This document shows, one piece after another, positions 20,701 through 30,504 of a stretch of 34,424 bases of DNA; the stretch's first letter is position 1; each line of letters opens with the position of its first letter. The position numbers and the translations under genes were made by a program. Origin of the DNA: Saccoglossus kowalevskii (taxonomy: Eukaryota > Hemichordata > Enteropneusta > Harrimaniidae). The stretch lies in NCBI RefSeq assembly GCF_000003605.2, contig NW_003115949.1:48176-82599 (forward strand), read 5' to 3'. A model generated the notes under the pieces. It saw only the letters and a list, made by a program, of their open reading frames with translations. It did not search any database and was not told the DNA's origin.

Positions 20701-23700
20701 AAATCAATGCCACATCTAGTATGGCATTCTGGAAAATTCATTGTACCGGTATATATAATAAAACATAAATTGAAATAAAAGTTTGCTGTTTGATTCAAAT
20801 GTCTTATCTGTCAACATTTACCATATTGCAATGCCTAAAACATAAAGCAGCGAGTCGAAATTATAATGATGATATATAAGCATGTTAGTGTAGCATGCAT
20901 AATACCATAATAATCGTAACCAAAATTTAAGGATACAATTCAATTCTCTCTGTCCATAGGATTGTCATTTGACAGGCAAAGACAACCACGACCAAAGAAA
21001 ACTAAACAAGTGTTGAATGTAGAAGAGAAGAAGAAATATCTTGATGAAGCTGAAAGTTTTGCGCAGTCTCTTGTGGATGGATTTAAAGATCCCGATGGTA
21101 AGTATTATTATGAAAGATTATACATGTACATCCGTCAGCGTATCTTAGTAAGTTATAGCGTGCTTCTGGGTATCCTATCTTATTAGGAAATGGACACTCC
21201 AAATATGAGGGAATTGATTGAAAAGTTCATAATGACAGATTGTTGATAATTTTCATCATTCTTCCCAGTTACTTTGATTGAGATAATTACAAATTTATTA
21301 AAATGTTATCCTAATTATGCAAACAGTATGTGGTTTCGTTGGCCATCACATATCCATTACGCTATTACAGGGATACCACAGTGTGCAGTGTCAACCTCTG
21401 ATACATATCCCACTGTACCATCTTTGTGCGCACTTTGCTGTATTGTGGTAATATCCTCATGTTATTTACAAATTCTGTGTAAAAATGCATATAAATTCCT
21501 GTGGGCTGTTGTAATTTGTACTTCTGTGAATACATATATGTTCAAACTTAATTCAAGAGTTTATTAATCATGAGATTCTCAATAGTAAAATAGGAAAATC
21601 AATTCTGGAGAGAAATATAAATTATTCTTCTCCTGGGTCAGTTGGTCCAGTCATTGGTGTTGCCATCTGTATTTGAAAATCACGAACAGGGCAAAAGCCG
21701 AGCTTGAGCAATAGTTCATTTGGAAACACTGCAATGTTTTCACAGTACAGGAACTTATTTTTTATTATGAAACGTATGCTTTAATCCTAAAAAATATTTA
21801 TGAGTTCCCTGTGGAATTATATATTTTCACCATAACATTTTTATGGAAAAAATAATAGAAGCATGTGGATATCACAATTCAATGCATAATAATCCTGATA
21901 CCGGTAATGCTCAAGCACAATACCTACATAAATATAATAAAGTATTATGAATCTGCATTTATTATATTTATATACTGTAGAATACTTTATAGCTGGAATT
22001 AATTTTTGCTGAAAAGACATTTTTGGTGTTTTGTATGGAATTTGTTTTCCCTGATTTTTGACAAGTTGAATGTAAAATATAGGAAAAAAGGTACCCCTGT
22101 ATATTCACTGGATCGAAAGTAAAGTCTTTAACAGTATTCAATGTACTACACCATAACACATGCCCGAATAATCCTTTCATGATTTTTCTGTTGTATCTTT
22201 TGCAGCTGCTCGTCTTTCATGTCCTCATTTCAAAGGCAAGCCATGTGGATGTATGCAACAGTACATCATAGCTAAGGGTGAGTTGAATCCACATGTACCA
22301 GTATATTATTTTGCTCGTATCATTTGCAAAGTTCCACAGACTTTTTTACATGAGCTATTATTACAAGCGGCGTATGAATTTTACAGTCAAAGTACCAGTG
22401 TCATTACGCTCAAATTTTGTGTAAAAAAAATGTACTTTATGTGGATACCTGAATATGTATGACACAGACTGACGCTCACGAAGATAAAGTTGTATAATAA
22501 TATTTGTCATTGTGATTAAACTTTGACAGGTAATATGCAAGAATCTCGTAAAAGAGCCGCTAGTCTACTACAACTCTTAAAAGATGCCAAGAATCTAAGT
22601 CAGCAAAAGTGTTATGATGACATCCCCACTCTAGGACCTAATGGAAAACCCAAAAAGTAAGGTATACTGTTGTTTTGTGCATGCATGTTTACAAACATTT
22701 ATGATAAATAAAAGTTCTTCTTAAAGCTATATTGTTGGCAAAATCTTTCAATTTTCAATAACTCAGCCAAAAAATCAATATTTAAATCAAGATCAAAACA
22801 TATTGTGCTGTTTATTGGTAAACACAACTAACCTAGTAAATACGTAATGTTCGATGTTCAACGGTTAATCAGATGCTGTTGTGACATAAATAAAATAGTC
22901 GTTAATGAATTTAAATTCGAAGAGTCTAATGGCTATTAACCTTTTCACGACAAGACTTTCTTGCCCAAATTTTCCTTCCCTTTTTCCTAAATTCTCCAAT
23001 ATTTTTGGAAATCAACCTTAATTTTGGAACCAACAGACAAAATTTTCAGTTTTTACTCAAAAAATTTGGCTATTTGTGTCCCAATTTTCTGAAGGAAAGT
23101 GCAGACTATAAACAGTACTATTTTGTGAATCTGTGATGAAAAGAGGGGAGTGTTGAAAAGGTTAAGGAAAAATCAAGAGTGTTGTGTGCAGTCAGATCTT
23201 TGATGAAAGTGCTTTACATCGAATATTGATTGTGTAATATAATTTATCTTTGATTGGTGAACAGAAAATTTTGTGTGCAATTTGGTGACCTAATGCCTCC
23301 TTAAGATGGTGAAATTTTAATCACAACCAAAGCTACAGAACTGTTCAGTGATGTTTATCTATTGCTACAGATGTCTTGTGAATACCCTAAATATTGCTTT
23401 TATTACAGTTCATATCTTACTTAAAATGTCAAAAACTTTACCGACAATACCATTTACCAATGACATTTGTAAATTTATCAAAATATTTACCAAAAAAGTA
23501 GTACAATTATTAATAATTCAGTCTACCATGGTGCATATCATTGACAGTAGTGATGTTAGTGTGAAACGTCACTGATTTTTCACTAAACCAGCATGATGCT
23601 ACTACCACAGTGCTTTGTTTTACCGGTATTGTCACACTGGTATGACGCTGCCACAGTCATTATCCTGAACATCATACTGGTATTTTTTTTTCATTTATTT

Positions 23701-26700
23701 TTTTATTCACGAGCAGTGTATTAATAATATATTAATAATTCCTGTTTGGAAATTATTATAAAAATGATATGCAAATTAGAAAGCAAATTTTAACCGCAAC
23801 AGTGGTTTAAATTTCTGTGGAAAACACTGTATATTGAACGAATACTACATTGTTCATGGCAGAAAGTTTTCAATCTATGCAAAATAGATTAAATATGCTT
23901 AAATTGTTTTGTTTTTCAGAGTTAAACACATAGGCTTGGGTAATGGACAGAGAAAATCCAAGGCCTTTGAAGAATTCATCTTGTCCAAACGGAAATACCT
24001 ACGCGAGGAACTAAAGTTTTGTGAGCGAGCGACGCAGAGGGTACTTATGTATTCCAATAATTTTCTACACAAGAAACTTAAAACAGACCCTCACAAGGGG
24101 GTGAGAGCAGAACGACAGAAGGGAAAGGCAGCATTGGGCCAACTAACACCACTGCAGTCTCTTTTAGATCAGAGCTGTTGTATTGATAATTGTGTCATGG
24201 TAAGCTTCTCTCACTACTGTAGTTGTACTTGGGGAAGAAATTAATTTTTCACAAAGTAAATTAATTTGTGAATTTGTGAATACTGTATTTGCTCTATTAG
24301 AAATGCACATAAACAACAAATTTCATTTATTGTAATATTGTAAACCATTGGACTTATGTTTCTATAAAAGTTTTTACTATTTTACTGGTATAATCGGAGA
24401 GCATTTGACAGGAAAAAATTTGATGAAAGTCACTATCTGAAGAACCCCAGTGAAATCTTCACTGCTTCAATTTTTGCAAAATTTGATTCTCGTGAAATAA
24501 AATTGATTAACAGTATTATTTACTGATACATAATCAAAATTTTGTGTTTTTTGAAGATGGTGAGAACTCATTTACGTTTACTGGAGGCTTGGAGGGAAAG
24601 AGCGGCTTTAGGGCAGGCCGATGCCAGACGTGTACTAGCAGAGATGCTGACGCCATCAGGTAAGAAAGCCGGACAATGCTTTACAGTGCTGTCAAACAAT
24701 AATATGCAGTTTTGAGTGTTCACTCAGGAGATTAAGAGTCAAAATGAAATCCTCAAAATTAAGTCAGCTTGTTGACTACTTGGAAGGTCGTTCTTCAAGA
24801 AAAAATTTAAGTGTATGTGACATGTATAGGAAAATATAGGCAACAAACAAAAATGTTGTGGCCGCTGATTTCCTTCGTTTTATATTTATTTTGTTTATAA
24901 AATATGAATTTCATTTTACCAAATTGCAAATTCTGTACTATATTAAGATGTTTTTCAAAATCACTATACCTGTGTATGTTTTTCAAAATCACTATACCTG
25001 TGTATGTTTTTCAAAATCACTATACCTATGTGTTTTTCAAAATCACTATACAAATGTACCTGTGTATGTTTTTCAAAATCACTATACCTGTGTTTGTTTT
25101 TCAAAATCACTATACCTGTGTATGTTTTTCAAAATCAACTATACCTGTGTATGTTTTTCAAAATCACTATACCTGTGTATGTTTTTCAAAATCACTATAC
25201 CTGTGTATGTTTTTCTATTGCGTCGTTGGTGCACTAAGGAATGAGCAGAAATTAGTGTTTCACAGAAAATATTTTTGCATCACTAGCACATCATATCAGC
25301 TTAAAGGGCACGGTTGTCTGTATTCTTCCATGCATTATTCTATATGTAGAATCACCAAGCTCTGTGGGAATAACTACTGTTATGTTAATTATATGAAATT
25401 GTTTCAGTCAGTCATAATTTTCTGTCATGCTCGGATTTGCAAGCGTAATTCTTAATAATTGGCACATAGAAGAATGGCCAAAAGTGTCCAGAATATTGCC
25501 ACAGTTGGCTCATCAGATGTTAATATAATCATAATTTATAGCACCAGTGGCAAAGGGCTCAAGAGCAATTTATGTCTCTAGTGGATTGAGATGTTTTTAA
25601 AAAGTCTTTAAAAAAAATCATGATATGAAAAATAAAATATCAGAATATCAAGGCTCCACAGGCATGGTCACAAGTTAATTTATGTTGTATTGTGTTGTCT
25701 GCACTGATTGGAATTAGCCTTTAATATTATGTTTACTTCAAGGTGGGTCTCGTCATAACTGCTATAAATTCATCAGCTGGGTGACTGGATGCAGCCACAG
25801 TACCATCGGTAGAGTCAATGATCAGATGAAACGTACCGGTGGTGAGAGAGAACCTCCGCAGCATGGTTTGAAAAAATATTGGCAAGAAAATCCAAGACCC
25901 AGTAAATCAACCAAGGGTACCTCTCCGAGTAAGACCAACCAAGCAAGAGCATCAAGCTCAAGTTCATCACTGTCACCACCAAGTAGTGTTGACTCATTGC
26001 CTACCACTATTACATTATCATCTCCAGTCCAATCACAGGTACAAGCGTCTTTATTTATTTGTAGACCACAAATTAAAGACTGTGTTATCTTCCTGGACTA
26101 CTATTATTAGAGAGAGACCCTTAACTTTATTATAAAAAAAGAAGCTCCTATTTGTACACAGAATATATTGCCAGTTGCGGTTCATTTTCTCATCGGGACT
26201 CGTTGGTTAAGGATACATGTAATTATGTAAGGGTTTGCATTTTTGGGGACATGTGATGTAATCTCACTTAAATCAAACAAGAATTTGTGAGTTTATAGTG
26301 TACATGTTTATTGTGGATTTTGGTAGGATTTAATTGAGCTAATAGTCTTTCACTTTTATGTGTAGCTTATGTAATAAAACAGAATTGGAAGCCATACGAT
26401 GATTCCCATTGCTATTAATCTGAATCTAAATCTAAGCTAATATTATCAAAACGATAGAAGAATTGGACAGTGACATATAAGCTGAAATAGAACATTGTAC
26501 TAGAAAGGTTTGTCTAGAGGATTTAAAATTTCAATTGAGAGAAGTCATTGATGTATTGTGTTCATCTTTGTTACAGGCTCAGTTAACGGTACAACAGGAA
26601 CAACTACAACAGCTTGAAAGACAGCTACAAGTACAACAGCAGCAATTGCAACGACAGCAGCAGTACATACAAATACAAATACAACAAATAATGCAGCAGC

Positions 26701-27791
26701 AGCAGCAGCAGCAACAACAGCAGCAGCAGCAACAAATCCTAGTACAACAAGCACCAACAGCTATAGCAGCTACAGGCGGAGAGCAGAACATTAATCTCCA
26801 GCATTTTACACAATCGATTGCACAGTTGCTGCAACAGCCAGTCGCTCCAACAACGACTACAGCGCAGCCCACAATGCAACAGCAGCCCAGGGTACAACAA
26901 CCAATTACAGCAGAGGAAGCAGCTAACCAGGTGCCGCCTCCAAGCTATAGCCTTAGCATTGCATTGCAACAGGCCAATCAACCCAGTCCACAAGCTCAAG
27001 TGCAGCCAATACCACAGTCACAGCAAGTGCAGCAGCAGCAAGTGCCGACTTCACCACAGCAGCAAGAGCCAACTTCACCGCAGCAGCAAGTGCCGACTTC
27101 ACCACAGCAGCAAGTGCAGACTTTACCACAGCAGCAAGTGCAGACATCGCAGCAGTTGATCATTCAAGCAATTCAAAATCATATTTTTAGCCAGCTCCTG
27201 AACCAGACTGGGAACAATGCAGTCTTGGGACAGGAAATGATACAAATACAGCAACACGAGGGCAGTCCGACAATAAACATTGGTCAGTTGAACACACAAA
27301 GTCCTGTAGTTCACCAAGCTAATGTGGAACAGAGTCTCATCTCGCAAAATATCATCCATGTGGCACAGAGCGGCATTGGAACACAAGAACTCACGCTCAC
27401 ACCAACTGATCAACCGGCTGCAGAGCAAGACGGCGAAAACAACCAATCAAATCTAACATCGGCCGATTCTTTGCCAAACATGAATAGCTTACATCCACAT
27501 GCTCTCAGTACGTCTTCACAGAACGTTGTCTCACATTTACCCACCACACAGATGCTGACACTGCCCCAGAATGCAGCTGTTCAGGAACTGACAGCCACGG
27601 CAGCTGATCAGCAGATCACCCAGCAGTTGCTGCAACAGTCCCCAGATGTGGTAACATCCTTGGCAGGAGCTACAATACTGTCTCCAGATGCCCTGAGCGG
27701 TGCCACTTTAGAAATTGCCAATCAGATGACTGTTAATACAACCAACATTCCAATTTCTTTAGCGATGCTGACACCAACAACAACACAGTGA
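14702..27791 (+). CDS. Unrecognised Cys-finger, Gln-rich nuclear protein (eleven exons, 940 aa)
   Basis: Coding exons: 14702-14873, 17514-17605, 18612-18789, 19585-19734, 20960-21097, 22206-22277, 22530-22656, 23920-24199, 24557-24659, 25743-26038 and 26577-27791. Each border is GT-AG and all phases agree, giving 940 residues and a TGA stop. The ATG at 14702 sits in ACAAAGATGGCG and has an in-frame TAA 30 bases upstream. Order of parts: N-terminus (1-88); basic segment with RKRPRK (about 125-130), a likely nuclear signal; GATA-like finger C152-X2-C155-X38-C194-X2-C197; second cluster with C249, C257 and C259; helical basic region (about 268-437); a segment with a helix-turn-helix look (about 441-485); Ser/Pro-rich linker; and a Gln-rich tail (537-940) with a 14-Gln run at 576-589. 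I cannot name the family. A chromatin or transcription role is inferred from the Cys clusters, basic segments and poly-Gln. Confidence 0.9.
15216..15354 (-). mobile_element. Second, frameshifted LINE ORF2 fragment
   Basis: Read on the minus strand, SGNQCLNIESRRHMKPTTP in one frame continues in the next frame as KTPIENTICKLCDKQEIEDE. This aligns with SNHSLAIEKGRHTQPKI and LENRICKQCTLADIEDE of the better preserved LINE at 15826-16896. It is therefore an independent, diverged copy of a related element carrying a frameshift. An A26 run (T on the plus strand, 15370-15395) adjoins it. Confidence 0.7.
15370..15395. repeat. T26 homopolymer
   Basis: A 26-base T run next to the frameshifted LINE fragment. 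It may be a poly(A) tail of a minus-strand insertion, or simple slippage. Confidence 0.9.
15630..15679. other. Assembly gap (50 N)
   Basis: Exactly 50 undetermined bases lie between an ordinary intron stretch and the ATA-repeat tail of the LINE. The size is probably a placeholder, so the true distance is unknown. Confidence 0.98.
15680..16935 (-). mobile_element. 5'-truncated non-LTR retrotransposon (LINE), 3' half of ORF2
   Basis: The minus strand reads IVIFKRGYLRNTEKFTYQGQ (after the reverse transcriptase core), then YNYLGVSLQSNGKF, RPILLYGSDVWG and a C-terminal Cys motif RICKQCTLADIEDEMHLLIK. These are typical of the C-terminal half of CR1/jockey-like LINE ORF2 proteins. One in-frame TAG at about 16,252 splits two otherwise continuous open parts (16896-16255 and 16242-15826). 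The element begins abruptly next to a G11 run, consistent with 5' truncation. Its 3' end is a short ATA/TTA repeat tail that runs into the assembly gap. It lies in antisense orientation within intron 1 of the Gln-rich gene. Confidence 0.9.
15826..16896 (-). pseudogene. LINE ORF2 C-terminal remnant with one in-frame stop
   Basis: About 356 codons survive in a single frame with one premature TAG after the residues KQKYIEF. There is no other frameshift in the stretch, so the copy is moderately young but dead: it lacks the endonuclease and the reverse transcriptase catalytic core. The terminal C-X2-C-containing segment is intact. Confidence 0.88.
17021..17105. repeat. Two-copy 42-bp direct repeat
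   Basis: Two adjacent units contain CAATGA-AAACTT, a T run, then CAGTAAAATTGTGCCAAAAT. Each copy ends its T run in CAG and so mimics a 3' splice site, about 450 bases upstream of true exon 2. Confidence 0.85.
18924..19098 (-). mobile_element. 3' terminal fragment of a different LINE
   Basis: The minus strand encodes about 57 residues ending in a stop: a basic start (GKGSRGRKREKLLDSM), then SWLQRVKPTQ, then NRDRWRSMIANAIQHGTE. The pattern of GRGR-type residues, a WLD/LLDS motif and a DRxxWR motif near the C-terminus is characteristic of many LINE ORF2 ends. A short GAAT-type repeat tail follows the stop. It lies in intron 3 of the Gln-rich gene, antisense to it. Confidence 0.75.
19585..19734 (+). 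CDS. Exon 4 of the Gln-rich gene: GATA-like four-Cys finger
   Basis: This 150-base phase 1-1 exon encodes the whole putative zinc site. It begins ESFCCDLCKSPY and ends LTLCNACG at a GTAAGT donor. The CNAC-G pair is typical of GATA-type fingers, but the loop between the two Cys pairs is 38 residues, about twice the usual 17-18, and contains one extra Cys. Zinc binding is likely; DNA binding is unproven. Confidence 0.88.
19805..19966. mobile_element. MITE-like element, TTAA-ended, copy 2 (inverted)
   Basis: The same family in the opposite orientation to the copy at 9057: both contain AGATGGCCATAGCGTGTCATT read on opposite strands. Ends are TTAAAGCGGGGGAGTCGTCA and a degraded right end before TTAA. 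It lies in intron 4 of the Gln-rich gene. Confidence 0.8.
20175..20201. repeat. Perfect 12-bp-arm hairpin
   Basis: ATACTAGTAGTT and its exact reverse complement are separated by ATC. It lies in intron 4, about 200 bases after the TTAA MITE. No function is assigned. Confidence 0.85.
21973..22136. mobile_element. Diverged second copy of the TA-type MITE, opposite orientation
   Basis: TACTGTAGAATACTTTATAG, AGCTGGAATTAATTTTTGCT, TTTTGACAAGTTGAATG and AACAGTA match the reverse complement of the element at 30672-30871 with substitutions. It ends about 70 bases before exon 6 of the Gln-rich gene. Confidence 0.8.
24949..25215. repeat. 28-bp minisatellite in intron 9 of the Gln-rich gene
   Basis: About ten copies of a unit containing TTTTTCAAAATCACTATACC and TGTGTATG, mostly 28 bp apart, with one 26-bp, one 29-bp and one longer spacing. 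Because 28 is not a multiple of three and the unit lacks stops, all three plus frames stay open; these are not genes. Confidence 0.95.
26577..27791 (+). CDS. Last coding exon of the Gln-rich gene: poly-Gln tail
   Basis: This exon encodes the C-terminal 404 residues. It starts in phase 0 after TTTGTTACAG. The first 60 residues are Gln-rich with a heptad-like Leu/Ile pattern (LERQLQVQQQQLQRQQQYI) followed by 14 consecutive Gln from mixed CAG and CAA codons. Further on lies a Pro/Thr/Ser/Gln repeat (PTSPQQQV type), then a less repetitive region rich in Gln, Thr, Asn and Ile. Such composition is common in transcriptional activators and coregulators; that role is inference. Other-frame open readings here are shadows of the CAG-rich sequence. 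Confidence 0.92.
   Translation, partial: AQLTVQQEQLQQLERQLQVQQQQLQRQQQYIQIQIQQIMQQQQQQQQQQQQQQILVQQAPTAIAATGGEQNINLQHFTQSIAQLLQQPVAPTTTTAQPTMQQQPRVQQPITAEEAANQVPPPSYSLSIALQQANQPSPQAQVQPIPQSQQVQQQQVPTSPQQQEPTSPQQQVPTSPQQQVQTLPQQQVQTSQQLIIQAIQNHIFSQLLNQTGNNAVLGQEMIQIQQHEGSPTINIGQLNTQSPVVHQANVEQSLISQNIIHVAQSGIGTQELTLTPTDQPAAEQDGENNQSNLTSADSLPNMNSLHPHALSTSSQNVVSHLPTTQMLTLPQNAAVQELTATAADQQITQQLLQQSPDVVTSLAGATILSPDALSGATLEIANQMTVNTTNIPISLAMLTPTTTQ
26692..26736 (+). repeat. CAG/CAA poly-glutamine tract
   Basis: Fourteen in-frame Gln codons, CAG with interspersed CAA. The CAA interruptions should make the tract more stable than a pure CAG run. Confidence 0.9.
27039..27155 (+). repeat. 24-bp coding minisatellite (PTSPQQQV-type)
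   Basis: About five tandem copies of a 24-bp unit encode variants of PTSPQQQV, with changes such as PTSPQQQE, QTLPQQQV and a shorter QTSQQ end. The divergence between copies suggests it is older than the identical 21-bp array in ZZZ3. Confidence 0.9.
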
Positions 27792-30504
27792 ACACGACAT
27801 CTATTAGTTAACGCAAATGTCAGTAAAGTACATGACTATTTACTCTGGGACTAGAACTGAAAGTAGCCATAATTTGCCTTTTTTTATATCTAATAATATT
27901 TTACACTCCAAGTTATATTGAACATAGGCACTCAACAGAACAGGGTTGTCTATCGACAAAGAAACAACATTACATTCAACATCTGTTGAACCACTATTTG
28001 TTTAAACATACGTCCTGTTCCTCATTTTAGTATGCTTTAGTTACATTTTTCCAAATTATGTTATTTGTGTGTGAGGTAGTTCTAGTTGGTTTCCATTGTT
28101 GCAGCAGGTTAAAATCGCACATTGTTTGAGTTTTGGCCATACATCCATCACTAAACATTTTTTTCTCAGAATTTGTTTTTCATTATTTATCAGTCATTGA
28201 CTGCTGTAGCACTTGCATTTTCCCCACAGTGGCTGTATAGAATAACATATGCCTTTTGTACATAGTTAATGCCTGCAATACATATTCATATCATTTTATT
28301 TCGATTTCTGAAAATAATTTTGTTCAGAGTGGGATATTTGGTATTCATCAACTGTATATTTACATTTTCAACTGTTCATGCACTGTCACCAGTGTGGTCT
28401 ATGCAAAGGCAGTTCTTTGTTATTAGGAAGAAAACGAACAGTAGTTTGTTTGTTTTGGAAGTATTTCCCCAAATGGACGATAATTTTACATACTAATCAT
28501 GGGGATTCAATTTACAGATAGTTTCAGATGTAATTGAGCAGCAAGTTAGCAAACTTTAATACTCACTAATTGGCCGACAACTTGTGTTTTGATTATTCAG
28601 ATGGCATACAATTTGAATATTACATTGTGATATCCGTTTCCGTGACTGTGAAACAACTTGGACTGTTGTATTTTGAAGGGAGACACAGTATTGTGACACA
28701 AGCCCTTTTCCTGTCACTAGCAATTTCCATTTAAAAACTAAAATTTTTACAACACTAATAAGTATGATATAATACTGTAAAAACATACAAACTTGTTTGA
28801 TAGGTTATTATAAAAATTTGACGTATGTGCGCACACATAGGTTTACCTATATCTCATAGATGCCCAGAATAAAAACATGTACCGGTAAATAACATGTGAT
28901 AAATGTAACACACATTCATTTGTTTTACAATCTGATTCAAGATAGCCAAATGGTGGCCGTTTTTTTTGGTCAGATGAGGCATGTCTTTTTGTTTCTCAGA
29001 TCGGATTCAAAAAGACTTACTGGTGGGCATTTTGTTTTAATGAATGCTGTTTCAGGGATATGTCTCTGATATCTTCATTATTACTGGACTTGTATGTACA
29101 CATGTACTCCGATATGAATTTACACTGAAAATGGACTGTATTGTGTCATGACTTGTTAAATCATATTTTTTTCAGATACCCAACCTTCCCTCTATAGAAA
29201 TGGTTTAGCCTAATCAGAAGTGAGAGCCATCCTAATAAGCTTTGTAGTTTAACATCATCATTACATGATATTCCTCGCAAGCTTGAGAAATACATTTTAT
29301 TTCAATGGAAATCTATTTTGTACTTTTAAATCCATGTACTACTAAGTCAAATGAATATACACATTATGTGAAGCTGCTATATGTATACACATTTAAACAC
29401 CTGGTAGAACCAAATCATTTTTGGCAATTTCCATGATATAGCCTATGTGAGTGGATTTATTAATGCTTACGTATTGGATATCAATTTGCATTACCGGTAC
29501 ATTGCTAATGAAGCTTTTGTCCCTCTAAGAAGTTTTATGTCTTTTTTTTTTATTACTTGTCAGCGTGATACAGATGTATTGCCATCTATCGGATATTTTG
29601 TTTTCTCATAGATTTACATTGTTTTCTACATACTGCACAGACTTGTTCGTCATATCGAGACTGTGCAAGCACAAACTTATATATTATTACCTGTACATAG
29701 AGCTTAAAGTTGCTCATTGAAATAAGCTTGATTGGGCTATTGTAACCAAGAGAAGTATTTGATTGTCTGAATTTGTGTGAACTGAATATTCAATGATGTT
29801 GCAGCACGTTTGAATGTTAGCGATCATTTTGTCATCTTATTTGAATAGTATTTCAAATCATGGGAATTCACTTAAAGTGTTAGTTGTCATACAGCAATGT
29901 ACAAGTTGATATGGCTCCCATATCAAACATAAAGTGGAGTGACGATTAGCACTTTAAAGATACGCTACAGTTCAGCATTACTACTGCCCACATTAATTCA
30001 TAACAATGGCTGAGTGAATCCTCGTACATTTCCTGTAATTAGCGTATATTCATATTACAACATATTTCATATTGTCCCAATTAAACTTTATGGATGATCT
30101 CAGAATGTAAATAAAGTGGATGGTTACATAAATACAGTAACATTTGCTACACATTCCAGTATTTCATCAAATCAAGATACACATGTACGATAACTGGTTG
30201 TGTTTGAAGCTGAACGGGCGTTACCCTGGTACCATATTTTACAATCATCAAATATAGAGTATACATGTACATGTAGGTTAGTAACGATAGCGAACTTTAA
30301 GCATTCCAATCACGTTTAAAAACTCACGTACACATATTACAGTTTGAAAGCAGACACTTAATGCCGAAAATTCCTGTATTCGTTCATGTTATAACCAGCT
30401 TTGTGGGATATTGAATACAACTTTGTACATTCTGAAATTATTTACTCTTATTTTTTTATACCAAAGATGTATTTACTGACTAAAGTTGCAAGACATTGAA
30501 TAAA
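27792..30504 (+). other. Probable long 3' UTR of the Gln-rich gene
   Basis: No convincing coding frame follows the TGA. AATAAA hexamers occur at 30110-30115 and 30499-30504, either of which could end the transcript. The stretch is AT-rich and holds one inverted copy of the 151-bp repeat family near 28,925-29,070. Whether the transcript really runs this far is inference; an earlier signal may be used. Confidence 0.45.
28925..29075. repeat. Inverted solitary copy of the 151-bp family
   Basis: AATCTGATTCAAGATAGCC followed by AATGGTGGCCGTTTT is the reverse complement of the array core. A second TCGGATTCAAAAAG plus CATTTTGTTTTAATGAATG follows, similar to units at 1680-2000. Confidence 0.75.

Noticed and set aside
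24858-25455. Open frames of 77-183 residues on the plus strand
   Set aside because: They read through a 28-bp minisatellite that lacks stops in all frames and lies in a well-defined intron.
26692-26736. CAG tract as a pathogenic-type expandable repeat
   Set aside because: It is only 14 codons and interrupted by CAA, and many Gln-rich nuclear proteins have such tracts.
26545-27446. Minus-strand and other-frame open readings rich in Ala, Val, Cys or Ser
   Set aside because: They are shadows of the CAG-rich last exon of the plus-strand gene.
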